From the NCBI GenBank assembly GCA_910584835.1, contig CAJUEG010000030.1:1-29477 (forward strand): DNA of 29,477 bases, in the 5' to 3' direction. The notes beneath the pieces were generated by a model that saw only the letters and a list, made by a program, of their open reading frames with translations, searched no databases and was not told the DNA's origin. This DNA is from an uncultured Oscillospiraceae bacterium (lineage in GTDB: Bacteria > Bacillota > Clostridia > Oscillospirales > Oscillospiraceae). Shown one piece after another: positions 1-5,973 of this stretch (its first letter is position 1; each line of letters opens with the position of its first letter). Position numbers and translations under genes: made by a program.

Positions 1-328
1 AGGCGGCCTTCTCCCAGTACAGGGCCACCTCGGGGTAGCCCTCCCGGGCGGCGATGCGGGCCATGCACAGGTACATGCCCACCTCGGAGCACTCGCCGTT
101 GAAGTTGGCCATGAGCTGCTCCAGGATGTACTTCTTGTCCTCGTCGCTGATGTCGGGGTTATTCTTCACGGTCTTGGCGTAGATGCCGTACTCGTGCTCG
201 GCGGCCAGCTTCATCTCGCCCTCCTGCAGGGTGAACTTGGAGCCGGAGACGTGGCACACGGGGCACTCGGCGGGGGGGTTCTCGCCTTCGTAGACATAAC
301 CGCAGACAGGGCAGATCCATTTTTTCAT
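1..328 (-). CDS. Rubrerythrin-family peroxide scavenger (partial, C-terminus outside window)
   Basis: The frame reads from an ATG at 328 toward the window start and is cut at the edge, so about 109 residues are visible. The N-terminus carries a small rubredoxin-like iron site with two CPVC motifs (CPVCG at residues 6-10, CPVCH at 22-26). An alpha-helical segment rich in Glu/His follows (AAEHEYG, FNGECSEVGMY), as expected for the di-iron ferritin-like domain. A rubredoxin domain first and the di-iron domain second is the order of reverse rubrerythrins, which reduce hydrogen peroxide in clostridia. A GGAGG ribosome site precedes the ATG. It lies 19 nt after the PerR stop codon, so both are probably one peroxide-induced transcript. 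The family is clear; the exact subclass is inferred because the di-iron domain is incomplete. Confidence 0.85.
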   Translation of the reverse strand, partial: MKKWICPVCGYVYEGENPPAECPVCHVSGSKFTLQEGEMKLAAEHEYGIYAKTVKNNPDISDEDKKYILEQLMANFNGECSEVGMYLCMARIAAREGYPEVALYWEKAA

Positions 329-347
329 GATAATTTTCCTCCAATGT

Positions 348-755
348 TTAAATTTGGGCGTCGGGCGGCGGGTCTGAGCATTCGCGGCACAGGCCGCGGA
401 CGATAAACTCGCAGCTTTCCGCCTGGAAGCCATATTGCACGCCGACGGTATCCAGCCAGCCCTGCCCGGGGGATCGCTGGGGCAGGTCCAGAATGGCTCC
501 GCAGCGGTTGCAAATGAAGTGGGAGTGGGGGGAGAGGGTCCCGTCGTAACGTTCCTGCCCGTTCACCGGGCCCACCCGCCGGATCAGCCCGTGCCCGCAC
601 AGATGGTTCAGGTTGCGGTAGACGGTGCCCAGGCTCAGGTCGGGGTACTCCGCCTTGAGCTGCTGATACACCCAGTCCGCCGGGGGGTGACAGGTGGTTT
701 CCCGCAGCAGGGCCAGCATGGCGTCCCTTTTTTTGCTTTGACGGACGTTGTTCAT
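348..755 (-). CDS. perR: PerR, peroxide-sensing Fur-family repressor
   Basis: The 135-residue Fur-family protein has a winged helix (SLGTVYRNLNHL, residues 41-52) and a dimerisation domain with two CxxC zinc pairs (C82/C85 and C123/C126). The spacing of His23, Asp71, His77, His79 and Asp90 reproduces exactly the spacing of the B. subtilis PerR regulatory-metal ligands (H37, D85, H91, H93, D104). This includes the Asp at the last position, which favours PerR over Fur. The ATG at 755 was chosen because an AGGAG site precedes it; the frame stays open upstream to 794, but that extension overlaps the operator. Rubrerythrin follows 19 nt downstream. PerR with iron normally represses peroxide-defence genes and is inactivated by histidine oxidation, so autoregulation and rbr control are expected. 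Confidence 0.9.
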   Translation of the reverse strand: MNNVRQSKKRDAMLALLRETTCHPPADWVYQQLKAEYPDLSLGTVYRNLNHLCGHGLIRRVGPVNGQERYDGTLSPHSHFICNRCGAILDLPQRSPGQGWLDTVGVQYGFQAESCEFIVRGLCRECSDPPPDAQI

Positions 756-777
756 GGCCGCTCCTCTCCTGCAGCAA

Positions 778-806
778 GTACTAATAGGAATCATTACTAT
801 TAGTAC
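778..806. promoter_or_regulatory. Probable PerR operator (perfect 10-bp inverted repeat)
   Basis: GTACTAATAG at 778-787 and CTATTAGTAC at 797-806 are perfect inverted copies separated by 9 nt. The site is 23 nt upstream of the perR start codon, in an otherwise AT-rich leader. Fur-family repressors bind such palindromes in their own promoters. Binding by this PerR is an inference; the palindrome is seen directly. Confidence 0.7.
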
Positions 807-902
807 GGTAACATACTTTGCTCCGTTTGTAAAGAGTTTTTTTCAAAAAACCAGAAATCTTTTTTGGAGACGAAATCTGCCGTCCCCCGGAGAGGGTTGG
901 AA

Positions 903-931
903 TTGATTTGCCGGGGGCGGGATGGTATACT
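903..931 (+). promoter_or_regulatory. Sigma-A-type promoter of the HAD/sensor kinase genes
   Basis: TTGATT at 903-908 and TATACT at 926-931 are separated by 17 nt. The GTG start of the downstream HAD gene follows 36 nt later. Confidence 0.65.
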
Positions 932-966
932 GAACATTATAAGTAGAGAGGGGACGGTGGGCGGCG

Positions 967-1719
967 GTGAGAGCCAAGGCGGTCATAACGGATTTTGACA
1001 AAACCCTGCTGCGGACGGACAAGACGGTGTCGGAATACACCCGGACCGTGCTGCAAAGGTGCCGCGGGCAGGGCCTGGCGGTGATGGCGGCCACCGCCAG
1101 GCCGGAGCGGAGCATTTTGGCCTACCGTGAGCTGCTGGAATTTGAGGCGGTGACCACGCTGAACGGAGCGCGAATCCTACTGCCGGGCGGGGTGGTAGAA
1201 AACGCCCTGGCGCCGGCCAGCGTGGAGCGGATGCTGGAGGGGATCGTGGCCATGCCCCAAGTGCTGATCTCCCTGGAGACGGACCAGGGAATTTTCTCCA
1301 ATGTCTTGATCCCGGAGTGGGAGCCGGTGGTCTTTGAGGGCTTCCCCGGGCTGCCGGAGTGCGGGCGTATCTACAAAATTCTGCTGAGCGGGCCGGCCGG
1401 GGGGCTGCGGGAGACGGTGCGGGACAGCCTTACCGCAGACGCCTACCTGACTGTGGCCAACGGGGACCTGCTCCAGATTATGGACCGCAGGGCGACGAAG
1501 TGGAACGGCGTAAAGGCGATGCTGGGCGCCGCGGGGATCGCGGCGGAGGACGCGGTCTACTTTGGGGATGACAACGACGATTTGGAGCCTATCCGGCGCT
1601 GCGGAACAGGGGTGGCGGTGGCAAACGCCATCGGGGCGGTGCTGGACAGGGCGGATGCGGTAGCGGCGTCCAACGATTTGGACGGCGTGGCCCGGTGGAT
1701 TGAGGAAAACCTGCTGTAG
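967..1719 (+). CDS. Cof-type HAD-superfamily hydrolase
   Basis: The 250-residue protein has the HAD nucleophile motif DFDKT near the start (Asp9 nucleophile, Asp11 acid/base) and the acidic motif GDDNDD near residue 200, with the Lys of a KWNGVKAM segment upstream of it. This is the layout of Cof/IIB HAD phosphatases, which dephosphorylate sugar phosphates, phosphorylated cofactors or similar small molecules. The substrate cannot be told from sequence. Translation is taken from GTG at 967, because the conserved beta-strand and DxDxT motif begin only a few residues later. The next gene, a sensor kinase, starts 21 nt after its stop, so the two are probably co-transcribed from the promoter at 903-931. 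Confidence 0.8.
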   Translation: MRAKAVITDFDKTLLRTDKTVSEYTRTVLQRCRGQGLAVMAATARPERSILAYRELLEFEAVTTLNGARILLPGGVVENALAPASVERMLEGIVAMPQVLISLETDQGIFSNVLIPEWEPVVFEGFPGLPECGRIYKILLSGPAGGLRETVRDSLTADAYLTVANGDLLQIMDRRATKWNGVKAMLGAAGIAAEDAVYFGDDNDDLEPIRRCGTGVAVANAIGAVLDRADAVAASNDLDGVARWIEENLL

Positions 1720-1740
1720 GCGGGAACAGGGGGGAGCGCT

Positions 1741-2988
1741 ATGCTGAAAAAGCTGCGCTGGAAGTTTATCCTTATCATCACGGCGCTGCTGGCGGGGATG
1801 CTGGCGGCGGCGCTGGCGGTCCAGACGGTCTCCGCCGCCCGGCAGTACCGGGAGGAGACGGAGCGGGTGCTGCGGGCGGTGCTGGACCGGGGGGCGGCGG
1901 CGCTGGACCCGATGCGCCCCTTCACCGGCGGGGGCCTGGAACAGGACGGGGAGCTGCGCACCGGCATACCCGCGTTTTACGCCGTGGCGGACCGCTGGGG
2001 CCGGGTTGGGCTGGCGCTGAGCTTCAACGCCGAGCTGGACGAGGAGACGGTGATCCGGGCGGTGGAGGAGGCGCTGGCCGCCGGGCGGGAGTCCGGGCGG
2101 CTGGACGGGCTGGACCTGCGGTTTTTGATCCGGTCCGGGGGGAGCCGCCTGGAGCTGGGCTTCGCCGGACTGGGCTGGGAGCGGGGCGCGGTCCGGCGGC
2201 AGACGCTCACCGCCGCGCTGATTCTGGCGGCGGCGCTGCCCGGGTTCTTCGGGGTGAGCGTGCTGCTCTCCCGGCGGCTGGTGAGGCCGGTGGAGGAGAG
2301 CTGGAAAAGGCAGCAGCAGTTTGTGGCCGACGCGTCCCATGAGCTGAAAACCCCCCTGACGGTGCTGCTGGCGGACGCGGACATTCTGCTGGGTCACCCG
2401 GACGACACCATCCGCAGCCAGCGCCGGTGGGTGGAGCACCTGAGGGACGAGGGCCTGCGGATGAAGGGGCTGGTGGAGGACCTGCTTTTCCTGGCCCGGG
2501 GGGACGCCGGGGAGCGGGAAGGCCCCCGGGGCCGGGCGGACCTGAGCCAGATATGCGAGCAGTGCGTGATGTCCTTTGAGCCGGTGGCCTTCGAGGCGGG
2601 GCTGACGCTGGAGAGCAGCGTGGCCCCCGGCGTGGGCGTCGCGGGGGACGGGGAGGAGCTGCGGCGGCTGTGCGCCATTTTGCTGGACAACGCCTGCAAA
2701 TACTGTGAGCCGGGGGGGACGGTGCGCGTGACCCTGGAGGGGGGCGGGGAGGCGGTGCTCACCGTCCACAATACGGGGGAGCCCATCCCGGCCCAGGCGC
2801 AGGCCCACCTGTTCGAGCGGTTTTACCGGGCGGACGCCGCCCGCAGCCGGGAGAAGGGCGGGTATGGGCTGGGGCTGTCCATCGCCGCCGCCATCGTGGA
2901 GCGGCACGGGGGAAAAATCGCGGTGCGCAGCGCGGAGGGGGAGGGAACGGCGTTTTCCGTCACCCTGCCGCGGGAAAAGAGGGGTTGA
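1741..2988 (+). CDS. Membrane sensor histidine kinase (no partner regulator nearby)
   Basis: The 415-residue protein starts with a transmembrane helix (about residues 9-31). A ~120-residue extracytoplasmic region and a second helix (about 155-177) follow. HisKA has the phosphoacceptor in DASHELKTPLT (His200). The ATPase domain shows the N box LLDNACKYC (Asn317), HNTGEPIP (G1) and YGLGLSIA (G2), ending in GTAFSVTLP. All catalytic boxes are intact. Two-component kinases are usually paired with a response regulator, but the flanking genes are a HAD phosphatase and a MarR regulator, so its partner must be elsewhere. There is no recognisable sensor-domain family; the region between the helices is Gly/Ala/Glu rich. 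The stop codon overlaps the -35 box of the next gene's promoter. Confidence 0.88.
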   Translation: MLKKLRWKFILIITALLAGMLAAALAVQTVSAARQYREETERVLRAVLDRGAAALDPMRPFTGGGLEQDGELRTGIPAFYAVADRWGRVGLALSFNAELDEETVIRAVEEALAAGRESGRLDGLDLRFLIRSGGSRLELGFAGLGWERGAVRRQTLTAALILAAALPGFFGVSVLLSRRLVRPVEESWKRQQQFVADASHELKTPLTVLLADADILLGHPDDTIRSQRRWVEHLRDEGLRMKGLVEDLLFLARGDAGEREGPRGRADLSQICEQCVMSFEPVAFEAGLTLESSVAPGVGVAGDGEELRRLCAILLDNACKYCEPGGTVRVTLEGGGEAVLTVHNTGEPIPAQAQAHLFERFYRADAARSREKGGYGLGLSIAAAIVERHGGKIAVRSAEGEGTAFSVTLPREKRG

Positions 2989-3013
2989 CAAGCAGCCTCT
3001 TTTCATGTATATT
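2985..3013 (+). promoter_or_regulatory. Strong promoter of the marR-degV operon
   Basis: TTGACA at 2985-2990 and TATATT at 3008-3013 are 17 nt apart. The -35 box overlaps the TGA stop of the sensor kinase gene. Confidence 0.85.
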
Positions 3014-3015
3014 GC

Positions 3016-3028
3016 TTTGATGTTCAAA
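3016..3028. promoter_or_regulatory. FabT-like operator TTTGA-N3-TCAAA
   Basis: TTTGATGTTCAAA is a perfect palindrome lying immediately after the -10 box, over the expected transcription start. It matches the core of the streptococcal FabT site (TTTGANNNTCAAA, from memory). The downstream gene is a FabT-like MarR protein, so autorepression is the natural reading. Confidence 0.7.
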
Positions 3029-3069
3029 TAATTTATAGTTCGGAATATTTGAAGTGCGGAGGAGACGCC

Positions 3070-3537
3070 ATGAATGAGAACCAGCGGGAGGAGCTGAACT
3101 ATTTCTTCGTCCACGTGTTCAATCAGATCCTGGCCTATGAGGAGCAGGCGCTGAGCGGTATGGGCGCGGGGGATCTGTCGGTGAAGGAGCTGCACGTGCT
3201 GGAGGCGGTGGGCGGGCTCACGGCGGCGGGGCGCAACACCATGACCCAGATTGCCGACGCGCTGGCCATCCGGGTGAGCACACTGACCACGGCGGTGAAC
3301 ACCCTGGTGCGCAAGGGCTGCCTGAATCGGGGCGGAGAGCCGGGGGACCGGCGGGTGATCCGGGTGTTCCTCACGCCCAAAGGAGAGGAGGCCAACCGGC
3401 TCCACGCCCAATTCCACGCCCGCATGGCGGACAGCGCCGCCACCAGCCTGGATGAGGAGGAGCTGGAAGCGCTGCTGCGCTCCCTGCGGAGGCTGGACGG
3501 CTTTTTTCATGAGATAAGCCGGCAAAATCAACTGTGA
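3070..3537 (+). CDS. FabT-like MarR-family transcriptional repressor
   Basis: The 155-residue winged-helix protein has the MarR layout: an N-terminal dimerisation helix (FFVHVFNQILAYEEQAL), recognition helix region (TMTQIADALAIRVSTLTTAVNTLVRKGCL), and wing (GDRRVIRVFLTPKGEE). The pattern FNxxLxxEE, LSVKELHxLEAVG, DRRVxRVxLTxKGxxxxRLHxxFH closely resembles streptococcal FabT, the acyl-ACP-responsive repressor of fatty acid synthesis. The ATG at 3070 is preceded by GGAGGAG; an in-frame TTG at 3049 lies upstream of that site and is unlikely. Its promoter carries a FabT-type palindrome. The next gene, 16 nt away, is DegV/FakB, a fatty-acid carrier, which fits a fatty-acid-linked regulon. MarR membership is sure; FabT function is inferred. 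Confidence 0.82.
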   Translation: MNENQREELNYFFVHVFNQILAYEEQALSGMGAGDLSVKELHVLEAVGGLTAAGRNTMTQIADALAIRVSTLTTAVNTLVRKGCLNRGGEPGDRRVIRVFLTPKGEEANRLHAQFHARMADSAATSLDEEELEALLRSLRRLDGFFHEISRQNQL

Positions 3538-3553
3538 CGAGGAGGACCATACC

Positions 3554-4396
3554 ATGGCCATTTACATTTTGACAGACAGCACCGCCGATTTCCGCCCGGA
3601 GGAGGCGGAGGGCAGAGGAATTTGGGTGGTGCCCTTGAAGGTGCAGTTCGGGGAGGAGGAGTTCCCCGACGTGCTGGACCACGCCGCCTTTTTCCGGCGG
3701 CTGGCCGAGGCGAAGGAGCTGCCCACCACCAGCCAGGCGGGGCCGGATGACTTTCTGCCCTGGTTCCGCCGGGCCAAGGAGAACGGGGACAGCGTGATCT
3801 GCCTGCCCATGGCGGCATCCCTGTCCGGGACCTGCCAGAGCGCGCTGATTGCGCGGGAAATGTGCGGCTGGGGGGACATCCATGTGGTGGATTCCACCCA
3901 GACGGTGCTGGGGCTGCGGCTGCTCATCGACCTGGCGTGCCTGCTCCGGGAGCAGGGGATGGACGCCCCGGCCATCGCGGCGGAGCTGGAGCGGGCGAAA
4001 GGCCGGGTGAAGCTGCTGGCCGTTGTGGACACCCTGAAGTACCTCCACAAGGGGGGACGGCTGCCGGCGGCGGTGTCCATCGCCGGGGAGCTTTTGAGGG
4101 TGAAGCCCGTCATCACCCTGAAGGACGGCCGGCTGGGGCTGGTGGGCAAGGGCGTGGGGGTCAAGGGAAGCCTGGCGGCCCTGGTGAAGCTGGTGGGGGA
4201 GGAGCTGGACTTTGACCGGCGCCTGCCGGTGTACTACGGCTATACCGCCCATGACGGGCTGTGCCAAAGCCTGATGGCGCTGATCCGGGAGACCTTTGGA
4301 CCCCATCCCAGCGAGGTGCACCCGGTGGGGGCGGTCATCGGCACCCACGTGGGGCCGGGGGCGGCGGTGATGGTTTACTTAGAGCGGGAGCAATAG
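3554..4396 (+). CDS. DegV family fatty-acid-binding protein (FakB-like)
   Basis: The 280-residue protein begins with the family signature YILTDSTADF. It also has the lipid-head-group motif TTSQAGPDDF (about residue 58), the LSGTCQSA segment (about 89) and a C-terminal GAVIGTHVGPGA. Length is typical for DegV. FakB proteins bind a free fatty acid and present it to the kinase FakA, which makes acyl-phosphate for phospholipid synthesis. No FakA is in this window. The gene follows the FabT-like repressor by 16 nt, has a GAGGAGG ribosome site and no promoter of its own, so it is the second gene of that operon. A terminator follows 31 nt after its stop. Confidence 0.9.
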   Translation: MAIYILTDSTADFRPEEAEGRGIWVVPLKVQFGEEEFPDVLDHAAFFRRLAEAKELPTTSQAGPDDFLPWFRRAKENGDSVICLPMAASLSGTCQSALIAREMCGWGDIHVVDSTQTVLGLRLLIDLACLLREQGMDAPAIAAELERAKGRVKLLAVVDTLKYLHKGGRLPAAVSIAGELLRVKPVITLKDGRLGLVGKGVGVKGSLAALVKLVGEELDFDRRLPVYYGYTAHDGLCQSLMALIRETFGPHPSEVHPVGAVIGTHVGPGAAVMVYLEREQ

Positions 4397-4427
4397 AGCT
4401 GCCGGACGGGCGGCGGAATCTGGCAAA

Positions 4428-4478
4428 GCGGGATGGAATTGGGAGAGAACAATTCCATCCCGCCGCTTTATTTTTTTG
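4428..4478 (+). terminator. Rho-independent terminator after degV
   Basis: A perfect 14-bp stem (4428-4441 with 4450-4463) around an 8-nt loop is followed by a T-rich run containing TTTTTTT. Confidence 0.88.
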
Positions 4479-4487
4479 GGTTGGGGG

Positions 4488-4516
4488 TTGACAGCGGACG
4501 CTTTTTGAGTTAACAT
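4488..4516 (+). promoter_or_regulatory. Promoter of the metal-efflux operon
   Basis: TTGACA at 4488-4493 and TAACAT at 4511-4516 are 17 nt apart. The weak -10 box lies inside the left arm of the ArsR-type palindrome at 4512-4537, which is a typical arrangement for steric repression. Confidence 0.75.
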
Positions 4517-4537
4517 ATGAGCAGATGTTCATATGTT
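4512..4537. promoter_or_regulatory. ArsR/SmtB-type operator
   Basis: AACATATGA (4512-4520) and TCATATGTT (4529-4537) are perfect inverted arms over an 8-nt centre. The inner sequence fits the family 12-2-12 consensus (ATATGAnCA-NN-TnTTCATAT). It overlaps the -10 box of the promoter ahead of the CadC-like regulator. Confidence 0.85.
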
Positions 4538-4559
4538 TGCGGAAAGAGAGGGGAGAGCT

Positions 4560-4922
4560 ATGACGGACAATAACGAGATCGAGCGCTGCGGCTGCCTGTT
4601 CGTCCACGAGGACGCGGTAAACGAGGTGCTGGGCGGAATGCCCGGCGACGAGACGCTGTACGACCTGGCGGAGCTGTTCAAGGTGTTCGGCGACTCCACC
4701 CGGATCAAGATTTTGTACGCCCTGTTTGAGGCGGAGCTGTGTGTGTGCGACATCTCCAAGCTGCTGGGACTGACCCAGTCGGCGGTGTCCCACCAGCTGC
4801 GGGTGCTGAAGGGCAGCCGGCTGGTCAAGTTCCGCCGGGAGGGCAAGACCGTTTTCTATTCCCTGGCCGACGACCACGTGCGCAAGATCATTGCCCAGGG
4901 GATGGAGCACGTCAACGAATAG
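4560..4922 (+). CDS. CadC-like ArsR-family metal-responsive repressor
   Basis: The 120-residue winged-helix protein has recognition helix TQSAVSHQLRVLKGSRLV and wing RREGKTVFYSLAD. Metal ligands of staphylococcal CadC are conserved with a constant +3 offset. C61 and C63 (ELCVCD) match C58/C60 of the alpha-3N site; D104, H106, H117 and E120 match D101, H103, H114 and E117 of the alpha-5 zinc site. N-terminal C10 and C12 may supply the remaining thiolates. Both sensor sites therefore look present, predicting response to Cd/Pb and Zn. The ATG at 4560 follows a GAGGGGAGAG ribosome site; an ATG at 4533 lies inside the operator and is rejected. It is the first gene of the efflux cluster, separated from the HMA gene by a dispersed repeat. 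Confidence 0.9.
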   Translation: MTDNNEIERCGCLFVHEDAVNEVLGGMPGDETLYDLAELFKVFGDSTRIKILYALFEAELCVCDISKLLGLTQSAVSHQLRVLKGSRLVKFRREGKTVFYSLADDHVRKIIAQGMEHVNE

Positions 4923-4930
4923 CGCCTAAG

Positions 4931-5039
4931 CCTCGTCGGGACAAACTGCATATCATTCACTTCCGCCTTTGGCGAAAGCTCATTCATTCCGCTGCCCCTC
5001 CTCTCCCCCAAAGCCCAAATACGGCTTTGCGGGAGCCCC
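4931..5039 (-). repeat. Dispersed structured repeat, copy A (inverted relative to copy B)
   Basis: Read on the minus strand, this ~109-nt intergenic segment matches 7919-8031 on the plus strand. Shared blocks include an identical 25-nt core (4984-5008 versus 7952-7976) and an identical 17-nt hairpin (TTTCGCC-AAA-GGCGGAA at 4961-4977 versus 7983-7999). An outer stem-loop keeps its pairing although the bases differ. It sits between the arsR stop and the hma gene. Its source is unknown; it resembles a non-coding REP/MITE-like element. Confidence 0.85.
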
Positions 5040-5091
5040 GGGCGAACAGGCGGGGCGCGAATAGAAAACGAATTGGAAAGGAAGTATTACC

Positions 5092-5304
5092 ATGAAAAAG
5101 ACCTTCAAGCTCATCGATCTGGACTGCGCCAACTGCGCCGCAAAAATGGAGGCGGCCATCCAGAAGCTCCCCGGCGTCACCGGCGCCACCGTCAGCTTTC
5201 TCACCCAGAAGATGACCATCGAGGCGGACGACGTGGACGCCGTCATGAAGGACGTGGTGAAGGTCTGCCGCAAGGTGGAGCCCGACTGCGAGATCGTGCT
5301 GTGA
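5092..5304 (+). CDS. Heavy-metal-associated (HMA) domain metallochaperone
   Basis: The 70-residue single-domain protein begins MKKTFKLIDLDCANCA, with the metal-binding CxxC (Cys12, Cys15) in the loop expected for the beta-alpha-beta-beta-alpha-beta HMA fold. It ends near VEPDCEIVL. Such proteins carry soft metal ions to P1B-type ATPases. The ATPase two genes downstream lacks an N-terminal HMA domain, so this small protein probably supplies that function in trans. Its TGA stop overlaps the GTG start of the methyltransferase by two bases, implying translational coupling. The ribosome site is GGAAAGGAAG. Its promoter must be the one ahead of arsR unless the intervening repeat contributes one. 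Confidence 0.88.
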   Translation: MKKTFKLIDLDCANCAAKMEAAIQKLPGVTGATVSFLTQKMTIEADDVDAVMKDVVKVCRKVEPDCEIVL

Positions 5305-5918
5305 GCCGCACCTTTTGGGACCGGGTTTCCGGGCTCTATGACTTGACCCAGTGGGGCAACCGCAAGGTAAATGCCGCCGCGGCGGCTCGGGTGGAAGAGA
5401 TGATCCCGGAGGGCGCAAACGTGCTGGACTGCGCCGCCGGAACGGGAGAGTTTTCCCTGGCGGCGGCAAAAAATGCGGCCTCAGTGCTGTGCACCGATCA
5501 ATCGGAGGCCATGCTGGAGCGGGCCAGGAGGAAGGCCGCCCGGAAGGGCCTGACCAATATCGGCTTTGCCCTCCGGGATGTGACCGCCCTGCCCGACCCC
5601 GACGGGACCTTTGACGCGGTGATTGCCGCCAACGTGCTCCATCTGCTTTCAAGCCCGGAAATTGCCGTCCGGGAGCTGTGGCGGGTGACCGCCCCGGGCG
5701 GGCGGCTGATTCTGCCCACCTACCTCCAGGGGAAAACGGGGACAGCCTATGGGGGCATGATTAAGATTTACCAGGGCGTGGGCTTTCATTACGAGCACGC
5801 CTTCACCCCGGAGAGCTACCGGGTATTTTTGGAGGGTCTGGGCCTGGCCCCTGCGGCGGTGGAGGTCATCCCCGGCAGGCTGCCGGAGGGAATCGGGGTG
5901 ATAGAAAAACCCTTATGA
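5301..5918 (+). CDS. Class I SAM-dependent methyltransferase in metal-efflux operon
   Basis: The 205-residue protein starts at GTG 5301, whose last two bases are the first two of the TGA stop of the HMA gene. Motif I is VLDCAAGTGEFSL, motif II has the acidic residue in LCTDQSEAML, and later motifs are DVTALPDPDGTFDAVIAANVLHLL and LWRVTAPGGRLILPTY. The fold is UbiE/Methyltransf_11-like. The substrate is unknown. The cysteine triad expected for ArsM arsenite methyltransferases is not apparent. Its overlap with a metallochaperone and its place before a Zn/Cd/Pb ATPase suggest co-expression under metal stress, but a role in metal handling is not demonstrated by sequence. Confidence 0.85.
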   Translation: MSRTFWDRVSGLYDLTQWGNRKVNAAAAARVEEMIPEGANVLDCAAGTGEFSLAAAKNAASVLCTDQSEAMLERARRKAARKGLTNIGFALRDVTALPDPDGTFDAVIAANVLHLLSSPEIAVRELWRVTAPGGRLILPTYLQGKTGTAYGGMIKIYQGVGFHYEHAFTPESYRVFLEGLGLAPAAVEVIPGRLPEGIGVIEKPL

Positions 5919-5973
5919 TTCCGCAGGTGCGGCAAAACGCGGACTGCACATCCGCATTAGGAGTTGATTTGTT

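Noticed and set aside
1177..3561. 794-residue open frame on the minus strand
   Set aside because: It lies antisense to the HAD, sensor kinase and MarR genes, all with clear family motifs. Its translation is Pro/Arg/Gln/His rich without domains, a common by-product of high-GC codon use. The same applies to the long minus frames at 5866-8199, 10649-12799, 12901-14733 and 21585-23396.
5073..5300. In-frame upstream extension of the methyltransferase to 5073
   Set aside because: The extension would overlap the complete HMA gene in another frame and gives a low-complexity Arg/His/Gly sequence. The GTG at 5301 overlapping the HMA stop codon is the natural start.
5301..5918. ArsM arsenite methyltransferase
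   Set aside because: ArsR and metal-efflux context suggested it, but the conserved cysteine triad of ArsM is absent and the operon encodes a Zn/Cd/Pb-type ATPase, not an arsenite pump.
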